This document shows, piece after piece, positions 15,298 to 24,192 of a stretch of DNA of 64,000 nucleotides (position 1 is the stretch's first letter; every line of letters begins with the position of its first letter). Both the position numbers and the translations under genes were made by a program. The notes below the pieces were generated by a model that ran no database searches, was not told the DNA's origin, and saw nothing but the letters and a program-made list of their open reading frames with translations. Source of the DNA: Streptomyces xiamenensis. GTDB lineage: Bacteria > Actinomycetota > Actinomycetes > Streptomycetales > Streptomycetaceae. The stretch lies in contig NZ_CP009922.3 of the NCBI RefSeq assembly GCF_000993785.3, positions 2,294,001 to 2,358,000 on the forward strand, read 5' to 3'.

Positions 15298-17153
15298 TGG
15301 CGGAAGCGGCGTTCTCCAGTGTGCTCAGCGTCTCGATCGACGGGACCGAACTGACGAAGGATCTGGAGAACGATCTCATCGAGGGATGGGTGGATCAGGG
15401 GGTCGGGGTGCCCGCCGCGTTCCGCCTGGTGTTCAAGGACCCGAGCCGCGAGATCCTCGGCGAACTCGGCGTGAAGTTCGGCACGAAGGTGGTCATCACA
15501 CCCGTGGCCGACGGGGACGGCACCACCGATCCGCTGTTCACCGGGGAGGTCACGGGGATCGAGGCGGACTTCGACGGTTCGGGATCCTCCGCGATCATCC
15601 GCGGGTACGACAGCGGGTTCCGGCTGATGCGGCGCAGCCGGGTGAAGGCGTACCGGGGCCAGACCGCCTCGTCGATCGCGAAGGACCTGGCGGCCGACAA
15701 CGGTGTGCAGATCGGCCAGATCGATGCCACCCGGGGCGAGTACGAGTTCATCTCGCAGTCCGGCGTCACCGACTGGGACTTCCTGGCACGGCTCGCGGAC
15801 GAGAACAACCGGGTCATGTCGATCGACTCCAGGGGGAAGTTCCACTTCGTCGACCCGGAGCCGGCCTCGGGCGCGCCGGCTCCGTCGGGGGTCGATGACC
15901 CGAATCCGCTGGTGCTCCAGGGCGGCAGCGATGTGCTGCGGCTGCGCACGGCGGTGACGGCCGGCGATCAGGTGAGCCGGGTGGAGGCCAGGGGCTGGAA
16001 CGTCGCCTCCAAGAAGGAGGTGGTGGAGCAGGTCACGAACCCCTCGACCAAGCGGTTCGGCATCGGCAGTACCCCGGCGGACGCGGCCGGGGTGTTCCCG
16101 TCCGTGACCCTGGTGGACGCCGGACTCCCGTACGACGAGCAGCCGGTGGTGAAGCGCGCGGCCGAGGCGCTGGCGGACGACGTGGCCTCGTCGTTCACGG
16201 AGCTGGAACTGTCCGTGCACGGCAATCCGGAGCTGCGTCCCGGCCTGCCGGTGTATCTGGACGGGGTGGGCGAGCCGTTCGAGGGCCGGTACACCGTCAC
16301 CTCCGTACAGCACCACTTCGGTGAGGAGCCGTACCGGACGCTCGCGACCGTCAGCGGCCGGCAGTGGCGGTCGCTGTACGGGGTGGCCTCGGGCGGTGGC
16401 GGTGCGCAGAGCGCGGGGGTGCGGCTGCCCAGCGTGGTCATCGCGCTCGTCACCGACGTCGCCGATCCGCTGGAGCAGGGGCGGGTGAAGCTCAAGTTCC
16501 CGTGGCTGGACGACACCTACATCAGCGACTGGTGCCGGGTGACGCAGTGGGGCGGCAAGGGCGGCGGCGGGATCTTCCCGCTCGATGTCAACGACGAGGT
16601 GCTGGTGGCGTTCGACCGCGGTGCGTTCGACCATCCGTACGTCGTCGGCGGGCTCTACAACGGGATCGACAAGCCGACCCGGGTCAAGGACGTGCCGCTG
16701 CACGACGGTCTGAAGAACGAGAGCGCCCGGCACACCCTGTCCGACCGCCGGGGCAACCGCGTCGATCTGCTCAGCCAGCGGCCGGGCAAGAACGGCGTGC
16801 GGATCGCGAGCGGCGACGACCGGCTCACCATCCACCTCGACCGTTCCGAGACCAAGATCATCGTGAACAGCGACGGCGCCATCGAGATCAAGGGCGACGG
16901 GGCCGTGTCGGTGGAGGCGGGCAAGAACCTCACGCTGAAGGCGGGCCGCAAGCTCAGCCTCTCCAGCGGCGGGGCCATGGACATCAAGAGCACGGGCGCG
17001 CTCACCATCGAAGGTCTTGGCCAGGTCGGCGTCAAGTCGCTGGGCCTGCTGAACCTGGACGCGATGGGCCTCGTCAAGGTGACCGCCGGGGGCGCGGTCC
17101 TCATCAAGAGCACCTTGCCCTCGCTGTTCAACAAGCTGCCCTTCCCCCCGTGA
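15297..17153 (+). CDS. Spike/hub protein, VgrG-like (Cis8/Afp8)
   Basis: A 618-residue protein fusing gp27-like hub domains (about 1-360) to a gp5-like OB-fold (about 385-460, with LEQGRVKLKFPWLD and DVNDEVLVAFDRG) and a C-terminal beta-helix of short repeats (IEIKGDGAVSVEAGKNLTL and following). A trimer forms the puncturing spike at the base of the tube. It ends in LFNKLPFPP and carries no extra effector domain. No separate PAAR tip gene follows, which is unusual. It is translationally coupled to the LysM gene. Confidence 0.93.
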   Translation: MAEAAFSSVLSVSIDGTELTKDLENDLIEGWVDQGVGVPAAFRLVFKDPSREILGELGVKFGTKVVITPVADGDGTTDPLFTGEVTGIEADFDGSGSSAIIRGYDSGFRLMRRSRVKAYRGQTASSIAKDLAADNGVQIGQIDATRGEYEFISQSGVTDWDFLARLADENNRVMSIDSRGKFHFVDPEPASGAPAPSGVDDPNPLVLQGGSDVLRLRTAVTAGDQVSRVEARGWNVASKKEVVEQVTNPSTKRFGIGSTPADAAGVFPSVTLVDAGLPYDEQPVVKRAAEALADDVASSFTELELSVHGNPELRPGLPVYLDGVGEPFEGRYTVTSVQHHFGEEPYRTLATVSGRQWRSLYGVASGGGGAQSAGVRLPSVVIALVTDVADPLEQGRVKLKFPWLDDTYISDWCRVTQWGGKGGGGIFPLDVNDEVLVAFDRGAFDHPYVVGGLYNGIDKPTRVKDVPLHDGLKNESARHTLSDRRGNRVDLLSQRPGKNGVRIASGDDRLTIHLDRSETKIIVNSDGAIEIKGDGAVSVEAGKNLTLKAGRKLSLSSGGAMDIKSTGALTIEGLGQVGVKSLGLLNLDAMGLVKVTAGGAVLIKSTLPSLFNKLPFPP

Positions 17154-17232
17154 CCGCCCCGGCCGCAGCCGCCGCCGTCACGCGTCCCCACCCCACCGCA
17201 ACAACGCCCGGAGAAAGGCAGGTACGCGGCCC

Positions 17233-17670
17233 ATGGCCGAACAGTTCGTCGGATCGGGATGGTCCTTCCCGCTGCGGATCTCCCCCACCGGGGGCATCGC
17301 CCTGGTCAGCGGGGAGCAGGAGGTCGAGGAGGCGATCCGGCTCGTGCTGGCCACCGCGCCCGGCGAGCGGCCGATGCGCCCCGAGTTCGGCTGCGCGATC
17401 CACGACATGGTCTTCGCCCCGGTCAACGAGCAGACCGCGGGGCGTATCCAGCACGAGGTGCTGAGCAGCCTGGACCGGTGGGAGCCGCGGATCGAGGTGC
17501 ACGAGGTCGACGTGACGGCCGGCACCGACCGGAGCGTGCTCTACATCGACATCCGGTACGCGGTCCGTGGCACCAACAACCCCCGCAACCTCGTCTTCCC
17601 GTTCTATGTCATTCCGTCCCACGACGAGCCGAACACCACGTCCGGTCCGGCTTCCGAAAGCGACCACTGA
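17233..17670 (+). CDS. Baseplate wedge protein, GPW/gp25 family (Cis9/Afp9)
   Basis: A 145-residue protein. It contains the gp25 hallmark region GEQEVEEAIRLVLATAPGER followed by RPEFGCAIHDMVFAP. gp25-type proteins form the core of the baseplate wedge and carry a sheath-like handshake strand that starts sheath polymerisation. ATG start at 17233 and a one-base overlap with the next gene (TGATG). Confidence 0.95.
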   Translation: MAEQFVGSGWSFPLRISPTGGIALVSGEQEVEEAIRLVLATAPGERPMRPEFGCAIHDMVFAPVNEQTAGRIQHEVLSSLDRWEPRIEVHEVDVTAGTDRSVLYIDIRYAVRGTNNPRNLVFPFYVIPSHDEPNTTSGPASESDH

Positions 17671-19628
17671 TGGCCCTCCCCTCCCCCAATCTCGACGACC
17701 GCCGTTTCCAGCAGTTCGTCGACGACGCCAAGCGCTACATCCAGCAGCGCGCTCCCGAATGGACCGACCACAACGTGTCCGACCCCGGGGTGACCCTGGT
17801 CGAGACGGTCGCGCACCTCGCCGACCAGATCGTGTACCGGCTCAACCGGGTGCCGGAGAAGAACCAGCTGGCCTTCCTCGACCTCATCGGCATCACGCTC
17901 TTCCCGCCCACCGCCGCCCGCGCGGACGTCACCTTCTGGCTCTCCGCTCCGCAGGAGAACACGGTGACGGTGCCGGCCGGCGCGGAGGTCGCCACCACGC
18001 GCACCGAGAGCGAGGAGGCGGTCGTCTTCGCCACCGAGCGCAGCCTGCCCATCGTCCCCTGCGAGCTGGGGCATCTGGCCGTGCAGCACAAGGGTGAGGC
18101 GGTCACCGACCGGACCACCGACCTCGCCGAGGGCAAGGCCCCGATGTGCTTCGCGGAGTCGCCGAGTCCGGGCGACTGCATGCTCATCGGCCTGTCCGCG
18201 GCCGTGCCGAACTGCGCGGTCGGCATCGAGCTGGACAGCCGGGTGGACGGCGTCGGTGTCGACCCCCGGCAGCCTCCGCTGGTCTGGGAGGCGTGGACCG
18301 AGGACGGCTGGGCGGAGTGCGAGGTCGGGGAGGACGGCACCGGCGGGCTCAACCGGCCGGGGCACGTGGTCCTCCATGTGCCGGGCGGGCATGTGACCTC
18401 GCGCAGTGGCGGCCGGACGGCGGGGTGGCTGCGCTGCCGCGTCACGGAGCCGCTGGCCGACCAGCCGTTCTACACGACGTCGCCGACGGTGAGTTCGGTG
18501 GAGGCGTTCACACTGGGCGGCACGACACCGGCCGTGCACGCCGACACGGTGTACGACGAGGCGCTGGGTGAGTCCACCGGGCTGCCGGGGCAGCGGGTGC
18601 GGGTCGCGCACGCGCCGGTGGTGGGCGACGACCCGCCGGTGCTGCTCCAGACCGCGGAGGGCGAGGGGTGGGCGGACTGGGACGTCGTGCCGAACTTCGC
18701 GTCCTCCCGGCCCCGTGACCGGCACATCACCCTGGACGCGACGACCGGCGAGATCGCGTTCGGCCCCAGCGTGCGCGAACCCGACGGCTCCCTGCGGCAG
18801 TACGGCATGGTCCCGCCCAAGGGCGCGGTCATCAGGGTCCGCCGCTACCGCACCGGCGGCGGCCGGGCGGGCAATGTGGCGCGCGGCGCCGTCCGGGTGC
18901 TGCGCACCTCCGTCCCGTACATCTCGCAGATCGTCAACCGCGAGGCCGCGCTGGGCGGGGTGGACGGGGAGACCGTCGAGGAGGCGAAGCTGCGGGCGCC
19001 GGTCTCGCTGCGCGCCCAGGAGCGGGCGGTGACCCTGCGCGACTACGAGGAGCTGGCCCGGCGGGCGGCGCCCGACACGGCGCGCATCACCTGCCTGGAG
19101 GGCGAGGAGAGCGAGCACGGGGCATACGCGGTACGGGTGCTGGTGGTGCCGCAGGCGGTGCAGGACCGGGGCGGACGGCTGCGGTTCGAGCAACTGGTGC
19201 CCGGTGACGCGCTGCTGAGCCGGGTGGCCCGCTACCTCGACGAACGGCGCCCGATCGGGACGCGGCTGGCGGTGGGCCCGCCCTACTACCAGGGCATCAC
19301 GGCGGTGGCGACCGTGCACGCGTACCGCGGGATCGACATCGACCAGGTGCGGCACCGCGCCCATGACGCGCTGTACCAGCACCTGGACCCGATCACCGGT
19401 GGGGCCGACGGGACGGGCTGGCCGTTCGGGCGGCCCGTGCAGGCGGGCGAGATCTTCGCGGTGCTCCAGCGCGTACCGGGGGTGGAACTGGTCGACCAGG
19501 TGCTCCTGCACCCGGCCGATCCGCTGTCCGGCAAGCGGGGTGAGGCGAGCGACCGCGTCAACCTGGGCCCCGGGGCGCTGCCGTTCTCCTTCGACCACCG
19601 CATCCGGGTGATCGGGGACGGCGCGTGA
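17670..19628 (+). CDS. Baseplate J-like protein (Cis11/Afp11)
   Basis: A 652-residue wedge protein. The N-terminus has HNVSDPGVTLVETVAHLADQ and LNRVPEKNQLAFLDLIG, the usual start of gpJ/gp6-like eCIS baseplate proteins. The C-terminal half has the Baseplate_J core (RAQERAVTLRDYEELARRAA) and ends with FAVLQRVPGVELVDQVLLHP. With gp25- and gpI-like partners it forms the baseplate ring that triggers contraction. The start is chosen at the ATG overlapping the previous stop. Confidence 0.92.
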   Translation: MALPSPNLDDRRFQQFVDDAKRYIQQRAPEWTDHNVSDPGVTLVETVAHLADQIVYRLNRVPEKNQLAFLDLIGITLFPPTAARADVTFWLSAPQENTVTVPAGAEVATTRTESEEAVVFATERSLPIVPCELGHLAVQHKGEAVTDRTTDLAEGKAPMCFAESPSPGDCMLIGLSAAVPNCAVGIELDSRVDGVGVDPRQPPLVWEAWTEDGWAECEVGEDGTGGLNRPGHVVLHVPGGHVTSRSGGRTAGWLRCRVTEPLADQPFYTTSPTVSSVEAFTLGGTTPAVHADTVYDEALGESTGLPGQRVRVAHAPVVGDDPPVLLQTAEGEGWADWDVVPNFASSRPRDRHITLDATTGEIAFGPSVREPDGSLRQYGMVPPKGAVIRVRRYRTGGGRAGNVARGAVRVLRTSVPYISQIVNREAALGGVDGETVEEAKLRAPVSLRAQERAVTLRDYEELARRAAPDTARITCLEGEESEHGAYAVRVLVVPQAVQDRGGRLRFEQLVPGDALLSRVARYLDERRPIGTRLAVGPPYYQGITAVATVHAYRGIDIDQVRHRAHDALYQHLDPITGGADGTGWPFGRPVQAGEIFAVLQRVPGVELVDQVLLHPADPLSGKRGEASDRVNLGPGALPFSFDHRIRVIGDGA

Positions 19629-20182
19629 GGGGCTCGGTCGACGGGCTCGGCTCGTCCTCACCGATCGGCGCGATGCTGCCGGCCGTCTTCGCCGACGACG
19701 ATCTGGCGCAGCGCTTCGTGGGCGGTCTCGACGACGTGCTGGCGCCGATGCTGAACGTACTCGACTGCCTGGACGCGTACTTCACCCCTTCGCTCGCGCC
19801 TGAGGACTTCACCCGCTGGCTGGGCACCTGGGTCGGGGCGGAGACGGACGGCACGGAGACGGAGGAGCGGCTGCGGGCGGCGGTGGGAGCCGCCGCGGGT
19901 CTGCACCGGATCCGCGGCACCCGGCGCGGCCTGGCCGAGGCGATCCGGCTGACGTTCGGCGCCGAGGCCGAGATCACCGAGAGCGGGGGCACCGAGTGGA
20001 GCGCCCGCCCCTACGGTCCGGTTCCCGGGGAGCGGCGCCCGCGTCTGCACGTCCACCTGCGGCTGCCCCACCCCACCCCCGCGGACGAGCACCGGCTGGA
20101 CACCCTGGTGGCCGCCGCGCGCCCCGCCCACATGCCGTACACGGTCCAAGTGACGGCAGCTGAAAGGACCTTGGAGAGATGA
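19625..20182 (+). CDS. Baseplate wedge protein, phage tail protein I family (Cis12/Afp12)
   Basis: A 185-residue protein. The segment LDCLDAYFTPSLAPEDFTRW followed by LGTWVG, and HRIRGTRRGLAEAIRLTFG, are diagnostic for tail protein I/gp7-like eCIS wedge proteins. In Afp the much longer Afp12 also carries fibre attachment; here only the core is present, which fits the absence of a fibre gene. GTG start overlaps the gpJ stop (GTGA), and its own stop overlaps the next start (ATGA). Confidence 0.9.
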   Translation: MRGSVDGLGSSSPIGAMLPAVFADDDLAQRFVGGLDDVLAPMLNVLDCLDAYFTPSLAPEDFTRWLGTWVGAETDGTETEERLRAAVGAAAGLHRIRGTRRGLAEAIRLTFGAEAEITESGGTEWSARPYGPVPGERRPRLHVHLRLPHPTPADEHRLDTLVAAARPAHMPYTVQVTAAERTLER

Positions 20183-21429
20183 GTACCCTCAACTGCGCCG
20201 ACTGCGGCACCCGCGCCGAGCCCGGGCAGGCGTTCTGCGAAGCGTGCGGGGCCGTGCTGAGCTGGCGGGAGAAGCAGGGCGGCGACGCGAGCCCACGGGC
20301 GGCGGAGGCCGCCGTCGGTGCCGCGATGCTGGGTACCGAGGACACCACCGGGCGGGTGGCGCGCGGCGGTACGGCGACGGCGTCCCGGCTGGGGAAGGGC
20401 GCGGACGGTGCGGATGACGCGCCGCACCCGGACGACACACCGACCCCGCCGGTGGGCACCGATGTCTCCCCCATGGAGCACCCCGGGCCGCCGCGGCAGC
20501 GGGAGCCCTCGCGCGCGGAGACCGACCAGGAGTCGGCCCGCCGCGCGCGCGAACTCCTGGTGCCGGTGACCGAACCGGCCGCCCCGGCCGAGGTGCCGGA
20601 GGCGGTCGCCCCGACGCTGCCGGGCCGGCCCGCCGCCGCGCGGCAGCAGGTACGGGGCCCGGGGCAGGAGGCGGACACCGAGGGCGGCGTCCCGTGTCGC
20701 TGGTGCGGCATCCACAACCGTCCCGACCGGCACTACTGCGCGCGCTGCGCCATGCCCATGGTGGTGGAGCAGCGGGACGACGAGCGGCTGCCCTGGTGGC
20801 GGCGACTGCTGGACTCCAGCAGCCGCGAGGCGCCGTGGGCCGGTGACCGGCCGCGGCTGAACCGCAGCTTCGGCCACATCATGAAGTGGGTGGCGCTCGG
20901 GCTGGTGGCGGTGCTGGCGATCTTCCTGATCGTCCGCATACCCGACGGCGTCCAGGCGACCCGGGACCACTTCGCCAAGCGCGCGCCCGTCTACCCCGAC
21001 AGCGTCGACGCGTCCCGCTCGTTCCAGGACCACGGCCCGGAACTGGCCTTCGACACCCTCAGCAACACCTGGTGGGGCCCCGGCGTCTCGCACGCGGGTG
21101 AGGGCGAGTGGATCGAGGCGCGCTTCACGAACCCGACGGACCTGCTCGACATGGTCATCACCCCCGGCGTCTCCACCCGCGCAGCCGACCTCAACGAGTC
21201 GGCGCTGCCGCGCCTGCTGGAGGTCACGGTCACCCGGGCGGACGGCTCGGAGGCCACCCACGAGGTCTCCCTCGACCAGGGCGCGGGCGGCCAGTTGCGC
21301 AAACTGCGGGCCAAGGAGGTCGTGCAGATCCGCTTCACCCTCGTGGCGGCCCACGGCGCGTCGCAGGAGAAGCAGGTCGCGATCGCCGAGATCGAGTTCT
21401 TCGGCCGCTCGACGGACGGCCTGTTCTGA
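20179..21429 (+). CDS. Zinc-ribbon, transmembrane, discoidin-like eCIS protein
   Basis: A 416-residue protein with two zinc-ribbon half pairs at the N-terminus (CADC at 6-9, CEAC at 20-23), a low-complexity region, a second ribbon (CRWC at 173, CARC at 187), one TM helix at about 235-253 (WVALGLVAVLAIFLIV) and an exported domain (about 275-416) of the discoidin/NADase-type glycan-binding kind (SFQDHGPELAFDTLSNTWWG, IEARFTNPTDLLDMVITPGV, IAEIEFFG). It is the last gene of the operon, coupled by ATGA. It may tether the particle to the membrane or wall, beside the CisA-like protein. Confidence 0.8.
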   Translation: MSTLNCADCGTRAEPGQAFCEACGAVLSWREKQGGDASPRAAEAAVGAAMLGTEDTTGRVARGGTATASRLGKGADGADDAPHPDDTPTPPVGTDVSPMEHPGPPRQREPSRAETDQESARRARELLVPVTEPAAPAEVPEAVAPTLPGRPAAARQQVRGPGQEADTEGGVPCRWCGIHNRPDRHYCARCAMPMVVEQRDDERLPWWRRLLDSSSREAPWAGDRPRLNRSFGHIMKWVALGLVAVLAIFLIVRIPDGVQATRDHFAKRAPVYPDSVDASRSFQDHGPELAFDTLSNTWWGPGVSHAGEGEWIEARFTNPTDLLDMVITPGVSTRAADLNESALPRLLEVTVTRADGSEATHEVSLDQGAGGQLRKLRAKEVVQIRFTLVAAHGASQEKQVAIAEIEFFGRSTDGLF

Positions 21430-21435
21430 CCGGGC

Positions 21436-21474
21436 GTGAGCCCCTGACCGTCACGGTGACGATCAGGGGCTCAC
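21436..21474. terminator. Terminator closing the eCIS operon
   Basis: gtgagcccctga and tcaggggctcac are perfect 12-bp arms around a 15-base loop, 7 bp after the last eCIS stop codon and 20 bp before the stop of the convergent protease-inhibitor gene. A short T-run (ggcttt) follows on the plus strand. Confidence 0.85.
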
Positions 21475-21493
21475 GGCTTTCCGTACCGGGCTG

Positions 21494-21982
21494 TCAGTTG
21501 GGGCAGCCGCTGGCGTTGTGCCGGCACAGCGATCCGATGGTGTAGCTGCCGGCGAGGTTGCCCTGACCGCCGCTGAGCGTGCTGCCGAGCCGGTTCTTGT
21601 AGTTCTTGTCCAGGTAGTAGTGGTAGCGGTAGGACGTGCGGTTGTAGACGGACTTGGCGGTCGTCCCGCTGTTCATCCAGCTGCACTGGGGCCGGGTGTC
21701 GGAGTTGAGCGCGGCGTTCCACTGGCACTTGCTGCCGCCACCGTTGGTGGCGGAGAAGAAACAGATCCACCCGTTGTCGCAATCCGCGTAGGCGAGTGCC
21801 CCGGCGTCGTCGAACCCGACGGCCTCCTGCGCGGCGAGCCCGACGGCGACCGCGGGCTCCTGCTGAACGGCCACGTCCGCCTCCGTCGTGGCACCGGCCG
21901 GGCCCACCCCCGAGCCCAGCAGACCGCCCAGCGCCAGCGCGGTCGCCGCCGCCGTCATGGTGAACCCCTTCCGCAGCTTCAT
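21494..21982 (-). CDS. Secreted peptidase inhibitor family I36-like protein
   Basis: A 162-residue protein with a Sec signal peptide (MKLRKGF, hydrophobic core, cleavage probably near AGATTEA). The mature part has a spaced-cysteine beta-sandwich with CDNGWICFFSATNGGGSKCQ and CSWMNS, as in the Streptomyces metalloprotease inhibitor SMPI/peptidase inhibitor I36 and spore-associated crystallin-like proteins. Six Cys after the signal allow three disulfides. ATG at 21982 with aggaggg upstream. The target protease is unknown. Confidence 0.75.
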   Translation of the reverse strand: MKLRKGFTMTAAATALALGGLLGSGVGPAGATTEADVAVQQEPAVAVGLAAQEAVGFDDAGALAYADCDNGWICFFSATNGGGSKCQWNAALNSDTRPQCSWMNSGTTAKSVYNRTSYRYHYYLDKNYKNRLGSTLSGGQGNLAGSYTIGSLCRHNASGCPN

Positions 21983-22152
21983 ACTGTCCCCCTCCTGTCG
22001 TGCGCACGGCTGTGCACACCCCTACGCTGCCCGCCGCGCGGGCCGGCCCCAGGTCGTTGCACTTCTGCGTGAAAGCTGACTGACGCGGCCGCCGAGGTGG
22101 TAGGGAAGCAGGGCATAAGGGGGAAGTCGCGGCATGGCGCAGGGGGGACGGC

Positions 22153-23144
22153 GTGCTCCGTATCCATTTCACGGCGGAGGATCTCGGGCGGACGCGGATG
22201 GCCGGGGGGCCGCTGCCGATGTGGGAGACCGTCCTCAGCCTCCACCGGCTCCAGCGCGGCGACGGCGGGCCACTGCTCAAGCAGTGGCGGCGGTCGGTGT
22301 GCCCCGGGCTGCCGCGGGCCTGGAAACCGCTGGCCGCGCTGGTGCCGCCCCAGGGGTACTTCCCCGACTTCCTCACCCCGCCACAGGCCGCGCTGGACGA
22401 GGCGCTCGACCGGATCCTGCACACGCCGCGCGCCGAACTCGGCCGGGACATGGGCGCGTTGGCCCAGGAGCGCGCCCCCTCCCCCTGGATCAGGGACCTG
22501 GGCGAGAGCCGCATCCCGGCACTGGCCGCCCTCGGGGCGGCGGTGACCGCCTACCACCGGACGGCGATCGCCCCCTACTGGGACGCGATCCTCGCCCAGG
22601 CCCGGCACAGCAGAACCCGCGCCGCGGAGGCGGCCCTCGGCGAGGGCACCACGGGGATGCTGACCTCCCTGCCCCTGCCCGCGCACTGGCGGGGCGGGTC
22701 CTGGAGATCTCCTACCCGGTGGAGCAGGACCTCCACCTCGAGGGCCGCGGACTGCTGCTGGTCCCCTCTTTCTTCTGCCTGCGCACAGGCGTGACCCTCC
22801 TCCACCACGAGGACACACCCGTGCTCGTCTACCCCGTGGAACACCACGTGCCCGACGACGTCCCGCAGCGGAGCCCCGATGACCGCAGGCAGGCCCTGGC
22901 GGCGCTGCTGGGCCACGCCCGCGCGGCCGTCCTCGAAGCCCTCCAGGATGGCGGCACCACCACCGAACTCGCCCGCCGCGCCGGGGTCCTGCCCTCCTCG
23001 GCGAGCCAGCACACGAGTGTCCTGCGCAACGCGGGCCTGGTCCGCAGCGTCCGCCGCGGCCGGGCGGTGGTCCACTCCCTGACCCCCCTGGGCGCCACGC
23101 TCCTGCGCTGCGGCTCCCTCCCTCCACTCCTGACCCGGTACTGA
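22153..23144 (+). pseudogene. ArsR-type winged-helix regulator broken by a frameshift
   Basis: Two overlapping frames together make one protein of about 330 residues. The first (GTG 22153; RIHFTAEDLGRTRMAGGPLP) gives the N-terminal domain common in Streptomyces ArsR-like regulators. The second gives EISYPVEQDLHLEGRGLLLV followed by a winged helix (ELARRAGVLPSSASQHTSVL and RNAGLVRSVRRGRAVVHSLT). The switch falls in the G-rich stretch around 22690-22705 and is explained by loss of one base. Either the gene is dead, or there is a sequencing error in the G-run. An intact C-terminal DNA-binding domain might still be made. Confidence 0.8.
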
Positions 23145-23260
23145 CCGGTTCCCCCTCCGGCGGGGGACGGCTGTGGCTTCTCCGTCGCCGGGCTCCGGCG
23201 CCCGGGGCGCACTCCCACGTCCGCAGGGAGGCGGCAGCGGCCGGTGACAGACTGAACCCC

Positions 23261-24046
23261 ATGGCGGAACTCGACGGCAGGCCCGTCTCTCCTGAACAAC
23301 TGCGTGCCCTGGCCCTCGTCAACCTGGGCCACTTCACGTCCCTGCGCGTGGACGACGGAGGCGTACGCGGGCTGAGTCTCCATCTGGAGCGGTTGGCCCG
23401 GGACTGCCGCACGGTCTTCGAGGCCGAGCTGGACACCGGCCGGGTGCGTACCCTCGTCCGGCGGGCCGTCCAGAACGCGGGCCGTGGCTCGTGCACCGCC
23501 CGCGTCACGATCTTCGACCCCGCACTCGACCTGGGCCGCCCCGGGAACCCGGCGGAGCCCCGGACGCTGGTCACGGTCCGCCCCGCCGGCGCCCTCACGC
23601 CGGCACCGATGAGCGTGCAGACCCGCGCGTTCCAGCGTGAGTTGCCCGCCGTCAAACACACCGGCCTGTTCGCCTCACTCCACCACCGGCGACAGGCCCA
23701 GCGCGCCGGATTCGACGACGCGTTGTTCGCCCATCCGGGCAGCGGGCTGGTGAGTGAGGGCGTGACCTGGAACGTCGGCTTCATCGACGCCGAGGGAAAG
23801 GTCAGCTGGCCGCAGGCCGATGTGCTGCCCGGCGTCACCCTCCGCCTGCTCCAGGACGCCGGCCACGGAACGGTGCGCCCCTTCCACCGCGACCGGCTCG
23901 CCACTTCCCGGGCCGCGTTCGCGACCAACGCCGCCATCGGCGTCCGCCCCATCGCCGCCATCGACGATCTCCGGATGCGAACCGACCACCCGGCGCTCAC
24001 CGCACTCCGGGAGAGCTACACGCGGATCGCACCCGAGCGTCTCTGA
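23261..24046 (+). CDS. Class IV aminotransferase-fold protein
   Basis: A 261-residue PLP enzyme of the branched-chain aminotransferase/4-amino-4-deoxychorismate lyase fold. The Lys in ELPAVKHTG is the likely Schiff-base residue, and LVSEGVTWNVGFIDAEG is the region holding the PLP-contacting Glu. It is short for BCAT and matches the family annotated in streptomycetes simply as aminotransferase class IV. ATG at 23261. The substrate is not predictable; it has no obvious operon partners. Confidence 0.85.
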   Translation: MAELDGRPVSPEQLRALALVNLGHFTSLRVDDGGVRGLSLHLERLARDCRTVFEAELDTGRVRTLVRRAVQNAGRGSCTARVTIFDPALDLGRPGNPAEPRTLVTVRPAGALTPAPMSVQTRAFQRELPAVKHTGLFASLHHRRQAQRAGFDDALFAHPGSGLVSEGVTWNVGFIDAEGKVSWPQADVLPGVTLRLLQDAGHGTVRPFHRDRLATSRAAFATNAAIGVRPIAAIDDLRMRTDHPALTALRESYTRIAPERL

Positions 24047-24057
24047 GGGTTCGTGTG

Positions 24058-24165
24058 TCAGCCGGTCCTGAACTCGGGGTGGACCACCTCGACACGGTCC
24101 CGCTTGGTGTACATGTCCCAGTAGATCGAAGCGAGGTCGGCCGGGTCGACGACCGGGAACAAAGC
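24058..24165 (-). pseudogene. Remnant C-terminus of a short-chain dehydrogenase
   Basis: A 35-codon frame ending at a TGA (24058-24060) reads FPVVDPADLASIYWDMYTKR and on to PEFRTG. This is typical of the last helix of SDR oxidoreductases (PADLAxxYWxxy). No start or Rossmann part exists upstream, because the XRE-cupin gene ends at 24193. It is a decayed piece of a lost gene. Confidence 0.5.
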
Positions 24166-24192
24166 TCAAGCTCAGCGCCGGCTGCCCCTGGT

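Noticed and set aside
15297..17153. A type VI secretion VgrG
   Set aside because: No TssJLM membrane complex, ClpV or Hcp-type context; the gene order and sheath type are eCIS.
3785..21429. A prophage
   Set aside because: Tail genes only; there is no capsid, terminase, portal, integrase, lysis or replication gene.
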